Under the pieces are notes generated by a model, which was not told the origin of the DNA, did no database searches, and saw only the letters and a list, made by a program, of their open reading frames with translations. A DNA stretch of 64,000 nt, taken from contig NC_020514.1 in the NCBI RefSeq assembly GCF_000347635.1, positions 496,001 to 560,000 of the forward strand, written 5' to 3'. How positions within the stretch are numbered: the stretch's first letter is position 1; the number at the start of each line of letters is the position of its first letter. Below, in pieces: positions 29,562 through 38,670 of this stretch. The stretch comes from Paraglaciecola psychrophila 170. Its GTDB lineage: Bacteria > Pseudomonadota > Gammaproteobacteria > Enterobacterales > Alteromonadaceae. The position numbers were made by a program, and so were the translations under genes.

Positions 29562-31751
29562 ATGAGCCGATTTCGCTTTGGACTGCGTCTTAAATTACTT
29601 TTTTTCTCTTCTTTTTTACTGGCTATTCCTTGGTTGGGATATCAATACGTATGGGAAATGGAAACCTATCTGCGCATAGGCCAAGAGCAAACCATGGTAG
29701 GTACTGCTCGTGCTGTGGCTACTGCTTTACATGAGCGCCCTGCGTTATTTGATAGTCAATCAGCCTATTTAACTGACGTTAAACCAGGCACTGATTTATA
29801 CGCCCATAAAATTGCCTATCCTATTCAACTGGACGGCAAGTTAGACGATTGGCAAGACTATCGGCATTTGGCCATTGCTTATGGGCAACAAAACCTGATT
29901 GATCCTATTCAAGACTACAAATTGGACAGCCTGCACTTTAAACATATGGTGGGGCAGTACGATAGATTCTTATATGCAATGTTTGATGTCACGGATGACA
30001 AAGTATTACTCAGGCCAAACAATAGTTTACGTATTGATAAGAACGATCACTTACAAATAGCCATGACAGATAAAAATGGTTTGTTTCAACGCTATATTAT
30101 TGCACCGTCAAAGCCCGGTTGGGTGAACGCATACCTGCTAAAAGATGACTTAAACTCGTTACAGCCAGAAAGGTTAGAAACTAAGATTCAAGGGCAATGG
30201 AGGGATACGTCAAACGGTTATCAACTCGAATTACGTTTCCCCTTGGCTATGATTTCAAGCAAAATTGCGTTTGCTATTGTTGATGTTGATGACCCAAGTA
30301 CTAGAACTGTGGAACACATAATGGGAACAGCTAATCCGTCGCAAGTTGATTCACTGGGCACTGTACTGGTGCCTTCGCCGGAAATAGAGCAAATTCTTAA
30401 AGGGCTTAAATACTCAAATGCTAGGGTTTGGGTGGTAGATAAACATATGCGGGTACTCGCTCGTTCGGGCAATATTCAAAGGGCGTCTGGCGTGCAGAGT
30501 GATTCACAGAATAACTCACATATTGGCTTTGGAAGTGGGAATAAGTCACTGGATCAACGCAGCTGGTGGAAATATATTGAAAACAACTGGTTGTTACCGC
30601 TTTATTATCAAATATTGACTAAACCACCTGCTGATTTTGTAGATGACCTACGTGACGCATTTGCATTACAAGGCCAAGATATAAGCCAAGCATTAAAGGG
30701 TACACCCAGTTCTTTGTGGCGCTTAAGTTCAGATAATAAAGCGGTGATTATGTCGGCTGCTCATCCTATTTATATTGATGAAACGGTAATGGGGGCCGTG
30801 GTAGTAGAACAAACTACCAATGGTATTCGTACCCTTAGAAATAAAGCTCTGGAACAGCAGTTTCATTATATATTGCTGGTTATTTTAATCAGTACACTGG
30901 CGTTATTTTTAATGGCTTCACGTATTTCTTGGCGTATTCGTAAACTTAGAAATGAAACCGAAAGTGCAATTGACCAACAAGGCAAAATTATTGGCGATAT
31001 TGTGCCTTCGACTACCCGTGACGAAATAGGCGATTTATCGCGTACCTTTACTCATGTGCTAAGCAGGCTCAGCCAGTACAATACTTACTTAGAGAATATG
31101 GCTTCTCGTTTGTCTCATGAGTTACGCACTCCTGTGGCGATTGTTAATTCTTCGTTAGACATTCTGCTATTGGAAGAACAAAACCCAGAGAAAAGACAAT
31201 ACGTGGATCGTGCGAAACAAGGTATTACCCGATTAAGTAAAATACTCTCAAATATGAGTGAAGCAACACGATTAGAGCAGGCGATCCAAAGCAACGATCG
31301 GGAACCCTTTGATTTAGATGAATTATTAAGAGGTTGTGTGGCGGGCTATCGTTTAGCTTACGCCGCTAGAAAGTTTGATGTGCAAGTGTCGGTGTCTAAT
31401 TCGAAATTTCATGGTGCCCCTGAGTTATTCGCTCAGATGTTAGATAAAATCATTGCCAATGCGGTTGAATTCAGTCGAGAAAATTCTGCAATTAACTTGC
31501 AAATGGTGAATAGTGATCAAGGTTATGTGCTGACCATTGCTAACCAAGGCTGTTTGCTACCAGAGAATATGCAACACCAATTGCTTGATTCTATGGTCTC
31601 AGTTCGCAAACAACAAAACACCGAGCAACCTCACTTAGGCTTAGGTTTGTATATTGCTAAAATCATTGCCCAATATCACCAAGGTGATATCAGAATAGAT
31701 AATCTTAAAGATAAATCGGGTGTAGTGGTGACCCTGGTGTTTAAGGATTAA
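29562..31751 (+). CDS. pdsS: sortase-system sensor histidine kinase PdsS
   Basis: 729 residues from the ATG at 29562; a GTG five codons earlier is possible. A first membrane segment (about 8-25) and a second (about 440-460) bracket a large periplasmic domain, in which DGKLDDWQDYRHLAIAYG resembles a carbohydrate-binding (CBM9-like) beta domain (seen as DGKLDDWQDY). HAMP-like linker, HisKA with H-box RLSHELRTPVAI, and HATPase with the G-box LGLGLYIAKIIAQ follow. It matches the kinase of the dedicated sortase system. All catalytic boxes are intact even though the output genes are broken. Confidence 0.92.
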   Translation: MSRFRFGLRLKLLFFSSFLLAIPWLGYQYVWEMETYLRIGQEQTMVGTARAVATALHERPALFDSQSAYLTDVKPGTDLYAHKIAYPIQLDGKLDDWQDYRHLAIAYGQQNLIDPIQDYKLDSLHFKHMVGQYDRFLYAMFDVTDDKVLLRPNNSLRIDKNDHLQIAMTDKNGLFQRYIIAPSKPGWVNAYLLKDDLNSLQPERLETKIQGQWRDTSNGYQLELRFPLAMISSKIAFAIVDVDDPSTRTVEHIMGTANPSQVDSLGTVLVPSPEIEQILKGLKYSNARVWVVDKHMRVLARSGNIQRASGVQSDSQNNSHIGFGSGNKSLDQRSWWKYIENNWLLPLYYQILTKPPADFVDDLRDAFALQGQDISQALKGTPSSLWRLSSDNKAVIMSAAHPIYIDETVMGAVVVEQTTNGIRTLRNKALEQQFHYILLVILISTLALFLMASRISWRIRKLRNETESAIDQQGKIIGDIVPSTTRDEIGDLSRTFTHVLSRLSQYNTYLENMASRLSHELRTPVAIVNSSLDILLLEEQNPEKRQYVDRAKQGITRLSKILSNMSEATRLEQAIQSNDREPFDLDELLRGCVAGYRLAYAARKFDVQVSVSNSKFHGAPELFAQMLDKIIANAVEFSRENSAINLQMVNSDQGYVLTIANQGCLLPENMQHQLLDSMVSVRKQQNTEQPHLGLGLYIAKIIAQYHQGDIRIDNLKDKSGVVVTLVFKD

Positions 31752-31790
31752 AAGGCATGTGTAGCTAAGCTTACTATAGCCTAAATCAGC

Positions 31791-32003
31791 CTAGCCTCGT
31801 TTGTGTTTACGTGCCATTCCCCAACCTATGATACCCGCACCAATTATCGCGCCAATCCAAGCATAAGGTTCTGTGTCGGGTGAAAGCTGTTTGGCAAAGA
31901 CGATTGTCATCATGGAAAAAATACACAGTCCCCAACCAAAAATTTCGACTTTACTTAAATATTTGGAGAGAAAAAAACTCGATTCTTTGGGTTTCTTTTG
32001 CAT
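31791..32003 (-). CDS. small two-TM membrane protein
   Basis: 70 residues: a polar lysine-rich N-terminus, two hydrophobic helices (about 21-38 and 47-63) and a basic end (ARKHKRG). GAIIGAGIIGWGMA is a glycine-rich helix that may pack against a partner. GAGG/AAGG precede the ATG at 32003. No family is recognised. An opposing frame of similar length (31880-32131) lacks these signs, so this strand is preferred. Confidence 0.6.
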   Translation of the reverse strand: MQKKPKESSFFLSKYLSKVEIFGWGLCIFSMMTIVFAKQLSPDTEPYAWIGAIIGAGIIGWGMARKHKRG

Positions 32004-32154
32004 GCCTTGCCTCAGTGGTTTTGATACTTAATATACAGTGGGTCATATTCGACAATACGATACCAGCTAAATCAAAAAAACCAAGGTTTTCAGTCTACAC
32101 ATGGGTTCGCTTTCATAAACTCAGAGTTTAACTGACTGAATAAATGATGGGTGT

Positions 32155-32685
32155 TTATTGCGTATATAATTCAGGATGAATAAATGGGGCCATAGCAAGA
32201 ATGATGGCTTGTCGGTATACACTTTCTCTTGTGGCTATACCATTGGTTAAAAGGCCTATAGCACCCTGCTTTTGTTTGACGTTGTCAGTATTAAAAAATC
32301 TGTCCATAACATGACCTAATTCTTCACCGTTTTTCAGTGCTTGATAGATGACGGGGGGCAAAGGCAGATTACAACTGCGTCCTATAGACATTTGCTTTTG
32401 ATTTGCGATAGCTACAAATGCAAAAGTGGCTGGGCCGTATTCGAATTGGTCGACCCCGCCTTCAAGCGCAATATAAAAGTCAGCTTGAGAGTGTTGTTGG
32501 CAATATTGCACCCTATTGATGGCGCCAAATTTAGTTTCCTCAGTATTCATAGGCTGCTCAGATACGTTTGATGGAGCGTTTATGCCCACACATTCCACTT
32601 CTTTTAAACTTAAAACGTCACATATTGCGGTTCGAGCAGCACTAATTTTTACTGGGTTTTTTGATCCGACTACAATTTTTATCAT
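32155..32685 (-). CDS. yjjX: inosine/xanthosine triphosphatase
   Basis: 176 residues, YjjX family. It keeps VGSKNPVKISAAR at the N-terminus (ITPase-like phosphate-binding loop), NTEETKFGAINR, LEGGVD and the C-terminal GAIGLLTNG. It hydrolyses non-canonical ITP and XTP to the monophosphates, protecting nucleic acids from deaminated purines; the substrate range is known from E. coli. Single gene, opposite to its neighbours. Confidence 0.93.
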   Translation of the reverse strand: MIKIVVGSKNPVKISAARTAICDVLSLKEVECVGINAPSNVSEQPMNTEETKFGAINRVQYCQQHSQADFYIALEGGVDQFEYGPATFAFVAIANQKQMSIGRSCNLPLPPVIYQALKNGEELGHVMDRFFNTDNVKQKQGAIGLLTNGIATRESVYRQAIILAMAPFIHPELYTQ

Positions 32686-32859
32686 TCTGATCCCCGATGC
32701 CTCATAAAATATTAATACGGTAAATTATTTAAGCGAATAGCTTTAAATTGTAGCACTAAGCGCTTTATTAATATTAAAACACTGCTCGATTACCTCGATT
32801 TTGCACGATATAATATTTGCTGTTTTTAAACCATAATAATAAGAGATACGTGGACCACC

Positions 32860-33033
32860 ATGAATAATGTACCTCCAGAGTCTTTGATCCGCACTTGGGT
32901 GTGGATGATGTCCGAAAATAACGATCCAGAACTGATGAATAAAGGCCGAAAAAACCTGATTAACGCCTTTGGTAGTTTACAAAAAGCGATTGAGTATATC
33001 GAACAACAAGTTGATTCTAGTGAAGAGAATTAA
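32860..33033 (+). CDS. 57-residue conserved-looking protein
   Basis: A short gene below the usual length cutoff. It begins MNNVPPESLIRTWVWMM and ends with QQVDSSEEN. Two amphipathic helices are predicted by eye (PESLIRTWVWMM and GRKNLINAFGSLQKAIEYI). AAGAGA lies 13 bases before the ATG. Codon use and the lack of opposing genes favour reality. It is 12 bases before the TTG start of the MBL hydrolase gene, suggesting cotranscription. No function is known to me. Confidence 0.6.
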   Translation: MNNVPPESLIRTWVWMMSENNDPELMNKGRKNLINAFGSLQKAIEYIEQQVDSSEEN

Positions 33034-33045
33034 AGCTTATTTGTT

Positions 33046-33801
33046 TTGAAAATTCATCAGTTAAAAGGTTACATTCAATCGATTTATTTGGTCGAGTACC
33101 CACAACAATTGTTGCTGCTTGATGGCTGTTGTCGTGTAGATATCAGTATGCTTGAACAGTTTATTACTGACGACTTAAGTCGCCCCTTCTCTGACTTAAA
33201 ACTGATTGTAGTCACTCATATGCATCCAGACCATGCTGGCGCAGCCCATAAATTACGAACAATAACGGGTTGTAAGATTGCTAGCGCCAATATGCCGAAG
33301 CAGTGGTATACAGGTCTAAGTGGCAGACTTTCGCACCTAGTAGATATTGCTCTAGCCACATGGGTGGCAAGTAGAATAGGCAAAACTAGAAAAAATCTAT
33401 GGTATTCGCCTCATTTGAAAATTGACTATGCATTGACTGATCAAGATACATTACCTGGTTTTGATGACTGGCGTGTATTACTGACAGCAGGTCATACCGA
33501 TCGTGACTTATCTGTTTTGCATATAGCTTCAATGCGAATTTATGTAGCAGATTTATTAGTTAAGGTAAAAGACCGTTTTATACCGCCGATCCCAGTGAAT
33601 TATCCTCAACAATATAGGGCTTCAATTTTAAAAGTACAGGCCTTACGGCCTGCCTCTATTATGTTGGCCCATGGTGGTGAAGTCATGTTAACCGAGCAAG
33701 ACTTTGCGCATGTGTTGACAGTGGCGCCTAGAAAACCTTTTACTATTTGGACGCCAGCTAAAAATAAATTGAAGCGTCTATTACTCAGAAAAAAAGGCTA
33801 A
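33046..33801 (+). CDS. MBL fold metallo-hydrolase
   Basis: 251 residues from TTG at 33046, the only usable start after the in-frame TAA of the preceding small gene. The metal-binding signature is THMHPDHAGA (HxHxDH), later ligands are the histidine of LTAGHTDRD, the aspartate of YVADLLV and the histidine of LAHGGE, so the dinuclear site is complete. The family includes lactonases, glyoxalase II and RNA nucleases; the sequence does not tell which. It has no signal peptide. Confidence 0.85.
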   Translation: MKIHQLKGYIQSIYLVEYPQQLLLLDGCCRVDISMLEQFITDDLSRPFSDLKLIVVTHMHPDHAGAAHKLRTITGCKIASANMPKQWYTGLSGRLSHLVDIALATWVASRIGKTRKNLWYSPHLKIDYALTDQDTLPGFDDWRVLLTAGHTDRDLSVLHIASMRIYVADLLVKVKDRFIPPIPVNYPQQYRASILKVQALRPASIMLAHGGEVMLTEQDFAHVLTVAPRKPFTIWTPAKNKLKRLLLRKKG

Positions 33802-33889
33802 GAATATATAGTCTTTTTTGAGTAATGTACTTCCAACTCTCCATAGTAGTGATTCTTCAGAGTACTACTTACTTTGAGCCAGAGTTGAT

Positions 33890-35623
33890 TTATATCCGCA
33901 TCGCTTTCATCTCATTTACACAATAATCTACCGCTCTTACTGTTAGAGCCATAAATGTTAGTGAAGGGTTTTGTACCGCGCTTGAGCAAAAACTTGCACC
34001 ATCGGTTACAAATAAATTAGTAACGTCGTGACATTGATTAAAGCTGTTTAACACTGACTCTTTTGGATCTTTGCCCATCCGTGCTGTGCCGACTTCATGA
34101 ATAGCCAAACCAGGGTTGCTGGTCTCGATCGAGTTATAACTATCGATTTCTGTTAGCCCTGCTTTGGTTAGCATCTCAGCTGCTGTTTGTTCGGCGTCTG
34201 CCATCATTAATTTTTCGTTCTCAGACCAAGTACAATCGATGTGGATGAGTGGAATGCCCCATTTATCAGTTTTAGTGGGGTGTAATGCCATGTAATTATC
34301 AAAACGTGGCAACATTTCACCTTGTGCGTGAAGGCCCATTCTCCATCTTCCTGGTTTACTAAGTTTGTCTTTGAAGTTTGCACCTATGCCTTGCTGATTA
34401 GCATTACTCTGCCAGTTTTCGCGATGACTGCCACCTGACAATCCATACCCACGAACATAAGTTTGTTTGTATAAAGAGGGTTTGTACTGAAAATTAGGGA
34501 CTAATATGCCAGACGGTCGTCTACCTGAATAATATTCATCTTCAAAACCTTCCACTGTGCCTGTAGCACCTGCATTGTAGTTATGATCCATCAAATAATG
34601 ACCCAGCACCCCAGAACTGTTAGCAATACCATTTGGGAAGGATTTAGTCTTGGTATTTAACATGATTTGCGCAGAGCCTAAAGTCGACGCGCATAAAAAC
34701 ACCACTTTAGCAAAATACTCTCGAGTACTAAGATCGTCGTTATCGACCACCCTTACACCTTTCACGCGTTGAGTTTTTTCATCATAAATCAGACTATGCA
34801 CCACACTGTTCGGGGCAATCGACAAGTTACCTGTTTTAGCCGCAGCGGGTAGAGTAGAGCTTTGAGTAGAAAAATAGGCTCCAAAAGAACATCCCTTTTG
34901 ACATTCGTTTCTGGTTTGACAGGTAACACGGCCTTGTTCTAAATGTAATTGTGTAGGCTGGGTTAAGTGTGCAGTGCGTCCCATGATGAGATGCCTATCT
35001 GGATATTGCTGCTCGATTTTTTGCTTCACATGTAACTCGGGAGCAGTCATTTCGAATGCGGGCAAAAACTCACTGTCAGGTAGTTGTTCAAGATTTTCTG
35101 AGCTGCCACTTATGCCTGCAAATTTCTCCACATGGCTGTACCAAGACTCAAGATCTTTGTAACGAATAGGCCAATCATTACCATGGCCATCTTCCTTATT
35201 AGCAGCAAAGTCATAATCACTGAGTCGATAAGACTGACGATGCCAGATAAGGGATTTCCCCCCTAATTGATTGGCTCTTATCCAATCAAACCCAGTCCCT
35301 TGTTCTGTACTGTAAGGCAGGTCTTTGTCATTACCAAAGAATTGTTTTGTCATGTCGCTGAAGGCATAACATTTTTTTTGTACCGTGTATTTTTCTTCAG
35401 TGAGTAAATTATCGACCTTGGTTCTATTTTCAAATTCCCACGGGCCTTTTCCTTCAGTAACATAGTCTTTTCGATGTTCGACTACTCGCCCGCGCTCTAT
35501 CATTAAGGTCTGCATACCGCGCTCACAAAACTCTTTAGCAGCCCAGCCTCCAGTAATACCCGAACCTACCACAATGGCATCGTATACTTGGTCGCTTTCG
35601 TGAATATATAAATCTGTAGTCAT
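33890..35623 (-). CDS. GMC family oxidoreductase (FAD subunit, sugar dehydrogenase type)
   Basis: 577 residues from the ATG at 35623. FAD-binding AIVVGSGITGGWAAKEF at the N-terminus, the GMC C-terminal region with the catalytic His in AIHEVGTARMG and Asn in VQNPSLTFMAL. A cysteine cluster (CQTRNECQKGC) is typical of the gluconate/glucoside dehydrogenase branch. It is paired with the gluconate 2-dehydrogenase subunit 3 gene, so the enzyme is likely exported with its Tat partner and oxidises a sugar or glycoside, passing electrons to the respiratory chain. No cytochrome c subunit is present in the operon. Final gene of the five-gene operon. Confidence 0.88.
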   Translation of the reverse strand: MTTDLYIHESDQVYDAIVVGSGITGGWAAKEFCERGMQTLMIERGRVVEHRKDYVTEGKGPWEFENRTKVDNLLTEEKYTVQKKCYAFSDMTKQFFGNDKDLPYSTEQGTGFDWIRANQLGGKSLIWHRQSYRLSDYDFAANKEDGHGNDWPIRYKDLESWYSHVEKFAGISGSSENLEQLPDSEFLPAFEMTAPELHVKQKIEQQYPDRHLIMGRTAHLTQPTQLHLEQGRVTCQTRNECQKGCSFGAYFSTQSSTLPAAAKTGNLSIAPNSVVHSLIYDEKTQRVKGVRVVDNDDLSTREYFAKVVFLCASTLGSAQIMLNTKTKSFPNGIANSSGVLGHYLMDHNYNAGATGTVEGFEDEYYSGRRPSGILVPNFQYKPSLYKQTYVRGYGLSGGSHRENWQSNANQQGIGANFKDKLSKPGRWRMGLHAQGEMLPRFDNYMALHPTKTDKWGIPLIHIDCTWSENEKLMMADAEQTAAEMLTKAGLTEIDSYNSIETSNPGLAIHEVGTARMGKDPKESVLNSFNQCHDVTNLFVTDGASFCSSAVQNPSLTFMALTVRAVDYCVNEMKAMRI

Positions 35624-35674
35624 ATAATTTACTCGTGATTCCGTTTGGTTACGTCCATTTTCTATCAATAGAAA

Positions 35675-36313
35675 CTAATAATATGCCTGTGGACCCCAAG
35701 ATTTTGTATCTAAATTGGCAGGGATAGAACCGATAAAACCACCAGGAACAGGTTGGTAATTAAGTACTTGTGTGGTGCCTACTTCAGAGGTGAAATAGCC
35801 AAACACGATCAATGCTTTAAGAAACTTAAATTGACCTTTTTCAATATCTGACAATATGCTATCACTTTCAATGTCTATCAAAAGTTGCTGCTGCTGTTGG
35901 GGTTGCAATAATATAAATGTTTGACCGAATTTTTTAAGCGCCTGCATATCCACTGTATTGATGATTTGCTTACAGTCATCTTGCTGCTGTTTTGAGTGGC
36001 AGTGTTGAAGCTGGTGGGGAATAAATTCATGGCATCCCACTTCGACCGCACTAGGGGTGTTTGTTTTAGGCAGTATGGTTTCGCATAGGCTGTAAAGAAC
36101 GCTCAATTCATGTTCTGAAAACAACGTACCATTTTGGGATGATTTGGGTCGTTGTACCGCAAATTTTTCGGCCACAGGTAGACTACAACCCGACAGCACT
36201 GCTGCAGCCGTAGTTGCACCAAATAAAGCAGCCATCTTTTTCATAAACAAACGGCGGTTATCTTGGTCATCTGTGTGTATATCTAACTCGGTTTTATTTG
36301 AATTAGTGGACAT
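35675..36313 (-). CDS. gluconate 2-dehydrogenase subunit 3-like protein (Tat lipoprotein)
   Basis: 212 residues from the ATG at 36313, preceded by GAGGAG; the longer frame to 36436 has no such support. The N-terminus is a twin-arginine signal (RRLFMKKMAALFG) ending in a lipobox LSGC. The rest matches the DUF1567/gluconate 2-dehydrogenase subunit 3 family: LYSLCETILP, PSAVEVGCHEFI, GTTQVLNYQPVPGGFIGSIP in parts (VLNYQPVPGGF). It is the small chaperone-like partner by which the FAD subunit is exported and held at the membrane. Confidence 0.85.
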   Translation of the reverse strand: MSTNSNKTELDIHTDDQDNRRLFMKKMAALFGATTAAAVLSGCSLPVAEKFAVQRPKSSQNGTLFSEHELSVLYSLCETILPKTNTPSAVEVGCHEFIPHQLQHCHSKQQQDDCKQIINTVDMQALKKFGQTFILLQPQQQQQLLIDIESDSILSDIEKGQFKFLKALIVFGYFTSEVGTTQVLNYQPVPGGFIGSIPANLDTKSWGPQAYY

Positions 36314-36371
36314 AACAATCTCCTCAATATTATTAGACTTAACACCTGCTTTATTTGGTAACATCAAATTA

Positions 36372-37604
36372 TTAACGGACGCTTGGCTCAGAATTTTCTT
36401 TTCGCATAAACCAATAAAACCCGCCAAAAATAACAATTAAAGCAAGTGGGAAATACAGTAAGTTATTCAATGCAGCTTGGCCTGAAGCCATTGCTAAGTC
36501 GTTACCTGCTAAGCCCGCAATTTCAGCTTCTCTTGCTGCTGAATCTATCCAGCTCCCAATTACTGGATTCCACATACCTACCGCAAACATACCTGCGCCA
36601 CCCATGAGTGACATGCCTAACGCACCTGTTTTAGGGGTATATTCACTGGTACAGCCAATCATTGTTGGCCAGAAGTACGTGACACCTAAAGCAAATACAA
36701 CAGCAGCAAAATAAACAGCACTGCCTTGTAACTGCGTCATTAGAAACAATCCTAAACTAGTCAATATCGCTGAAACAAATAATACGCCAGCGGGACTGAG
36801 TTTATGCACCAGTGGGCCTGCATAAAAACGACCAACGGCCATAATGCCGGTAATCATCGCTAAGATAAGCATAGGCTGTGCACCAGAAGCGCTTAATATT
36901 TGATTGATCCATTGGCCTGGGCCAAATTCGCTGACGGCTGTCATGGTCATGCACACAATTAAAAACAGATATATAGGGTTAAGTAAGCCTTTTAAATTAC
37001 TGCGAGTAGAGTTTTCTGCTTGGTTGAATTCAGGGAATTCAAAACCTAACATCATTATGCCGTAAATAGCTGTTGGAATTAACATAGTGGCGACTTGTGC
37101 TTCCCAGCCTAATCCCATTTGAGTCATACCTGCAGAGACGAGAGAGCCAATCACAATACCGCCAGGAAACCATACGTGAAACCGGTTTAACATGGTGGTT
37201 TTATTGTTGGGATAAAGTTGCGCAATAATTGGGTTACAGCCTGCCTCTACCAAACCATTAGCGATGCCAATAAGGAAGGTTGAGATCATCAAGCCCCAAA
37301 ATCCATCAGCAAAAATAGTTAATACAATACCTAAGGCATGACCAATAAAGGCTAACCAAATAATCAATTTAGCGCCGATAGCGTTATACAATATTCCGCC
37401 AAATATCATGGCAACAGGGAAACCTAAAAAGGCCATACTGGCTATCCAGCCAAGTTCTTTTCCGCTTAAGCCATATTGCTGACCTAAATCACCTAATATT
37501 CCTGCTCGAATAGCAAAGGTCATAGACGTCACTATTAGGGCTATACAACTTATACGAAAAATGCGTTTAGCGTCTTTATCTGAAATGTTGGCTGTCACAT
37601 CCAT
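36372..37604 (-). CDS. MFS sugar transporter
   Basis: About 410 residues with 12 hydrophobic segments. ATG 37604 has AAGG 8 bases upstream; GTG at 37613 is an alternative. Features of the glucose/galactose-type major facilitator family: RAGILGDLGQQYGLSGKELG, GIANGLVEAGCNP, and FHVWFPGGIVIGS. It probably brings in the sugar or keto-sugar processed by the operon; the substrate is inference. It overlaps the SD region of the upstream isomerase stop, indicating tight coupling. Confidence 0.88.
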   Translation of the reverse strand: MDVTANISDKDAKRIFRISCIALIVTSMTFAIRAGILGDLGQQYGLSGKELGWIASMAFLGFPVAMIFGGILYNAIGAKLIIWLAFIGHALGIVLTIFADGFWGLMISTFLIGIANGLVEAGCNPIIAQLYPNNKTTMLNRFHVWFPGGIVIGSLVSAGMTQMGLGWEAQVATMLIPTAIYGIMMLGFEFPEFNQAENSTRSNLKGLLNPIYLFLIVCMTMTAVSEFGPGQWINQILSASGAQPMLILAMITGIMAVGRFYAGPLVHKLSPAGVLFVSAILTSLGLFLMTQLQGSAVYFAAVVFALGVTYFWPTMIGCTSEYTPKTGALGMSLMGGAGMFAVGMWNPVIGSWIDSAAREAEIAGLAGNDLAMASGQAALNNLLYFPLALIVIFGGFYWFMRKENSEPSVR

Positions 37605-37614
37605 ATTTTTCACC

Positions 37615-38670
37615 TTATTTAATACCGAGTATTTTATTATTCATGGCAACGTTTTTTTCTACACCGGCAAAGTCATCAAAGGCTTTGTCAGTTGGTTTAA
37701 TCAGATGTTCGCTAATAAATTTAGCCCCCTCTGCTGCCCCGTCTAGGGGATGTTTAATGCAACATTCCCATTCCATCACAGCCCATCCATCAAAGTTGTA
37801 TTGGGTCAATTTGCTGAATATAGCTTTAAAATCGATTTGACCATCGCCCAGAGAGCGAAAGCGTCCTGGCCTATCTATCCAATCTTGATAGCCGCCATAT
37901 ACACCACATCGTCCATTCGGGTTGAATTCAGCATCTTTTACATGGAAAGCTTTAATCCGCTCATGATAAATGTCGATAAAGGCAAGGTAGTCGAGTTGTT
38001 GTAAAACAAAGTGGCTTGGGTCATATAAAATATTAGCTCGTGGGTGATTGTCAACCGCGGTTAAAAAACGTTCAAAGGTCACACCGTCATGTAAATCTTC
38101 GCCTGGATGCAATTCATAACATACGTTTACACCTGCCTCATCAAAGGCGTTTAAAATAGGTAACCATCGTTTTGCTAATTCTGCAAAGCCCTGTTCTACC
38201 AAACCGGCAGGGCGCTGTGGCCATGGGTACATGGTGTGCCACAATAAGGCACCAGAAAAAGTTGCATGACCTTTTAAGCCTAAACGTTGACTGGCTTTAG
38301 CAGCATATTTCATTTGTTGAACTGCCCACTCGGTGCGTGCTCTGGGATTATTTTGTAGATGTTTTGGGGCAAAACCGTCAAACATCTGGTCATAAGCAGG
38401 GTTTACTGCCACTAATTGGCCTTGCAGGTGAGTAGATAGCTCGGTGATTTCTAGACCAGCTTGACTGGCAATGCCTTTGATTTCGTCACAGTAGTCTTGG
38501 CTTTTTGCCGCTGTTTCTAAATCAAATAAGCGGTCATCCCATGTAGGCACTTGAATGCCTTTAAAGCCTAATCCTGCTGCCCAATTACAAATGTCAGGAA
38601 AAGAATTGAACGGCATGTCATTGCCAGCAAATTGCGCAAGGTATATGCCTGGGCCTTTGATTTGTTTCAT
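37615..38670 (-). CDS. sugar phosphate isomerase/epimerase family protein (AP endonuclease-like TIM barrel)
   Basis: 351 residues. A TIM-barrel xylose isomerase-like fold with metal ligands in CYELHPGEDLHDG (Glu, His), NILYDPSHFVLQ (Asp, His), AFHVKDAEFNP and VMEWE. AGGAG lies 7 bases before the ATG, which overlaps the stop of the upstream Gfo/Idh/MocA gene as TAATG. Family members include hydroxypyruvate isomerases, inosose dehydratases and 3-keto-glycoside processing enzymes; in this operon an epimerase or lyase acting on an oxidised sugar fits best. Confidence 0.88.
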   Translation of the reverse strand: MKQIKGPGIYLAQFAGNDMPFNSFPDICNWAAGLGFKGIQVPTWDDRLFDLETAAKSQDYCDEIKGIASQAGLEITELSTHLQGQLVAVNPAYDQMFDGFAPKHLQNNPRARTEWAVQQMKYAAKASQRLGLKGHATFSGALLWHTMYPWPQRPAGLVEQGFAELAKRWLPILNAFDEAGVNVCYELHPGEDLHDGVTFERFLTAVDNHPRANILYDPSHFVLQQLDYLAFIDIYHERIKAFHVKDAEFNPNGRCGVYGGYQDWIDRPGRFRSLGDGQIDFKAIFSKLTQYNFDGWAVMEWECCIKHPLDGAAEGAKFISEHLIKPTDKAFDDFAGVEKNVAMNNKILGIK

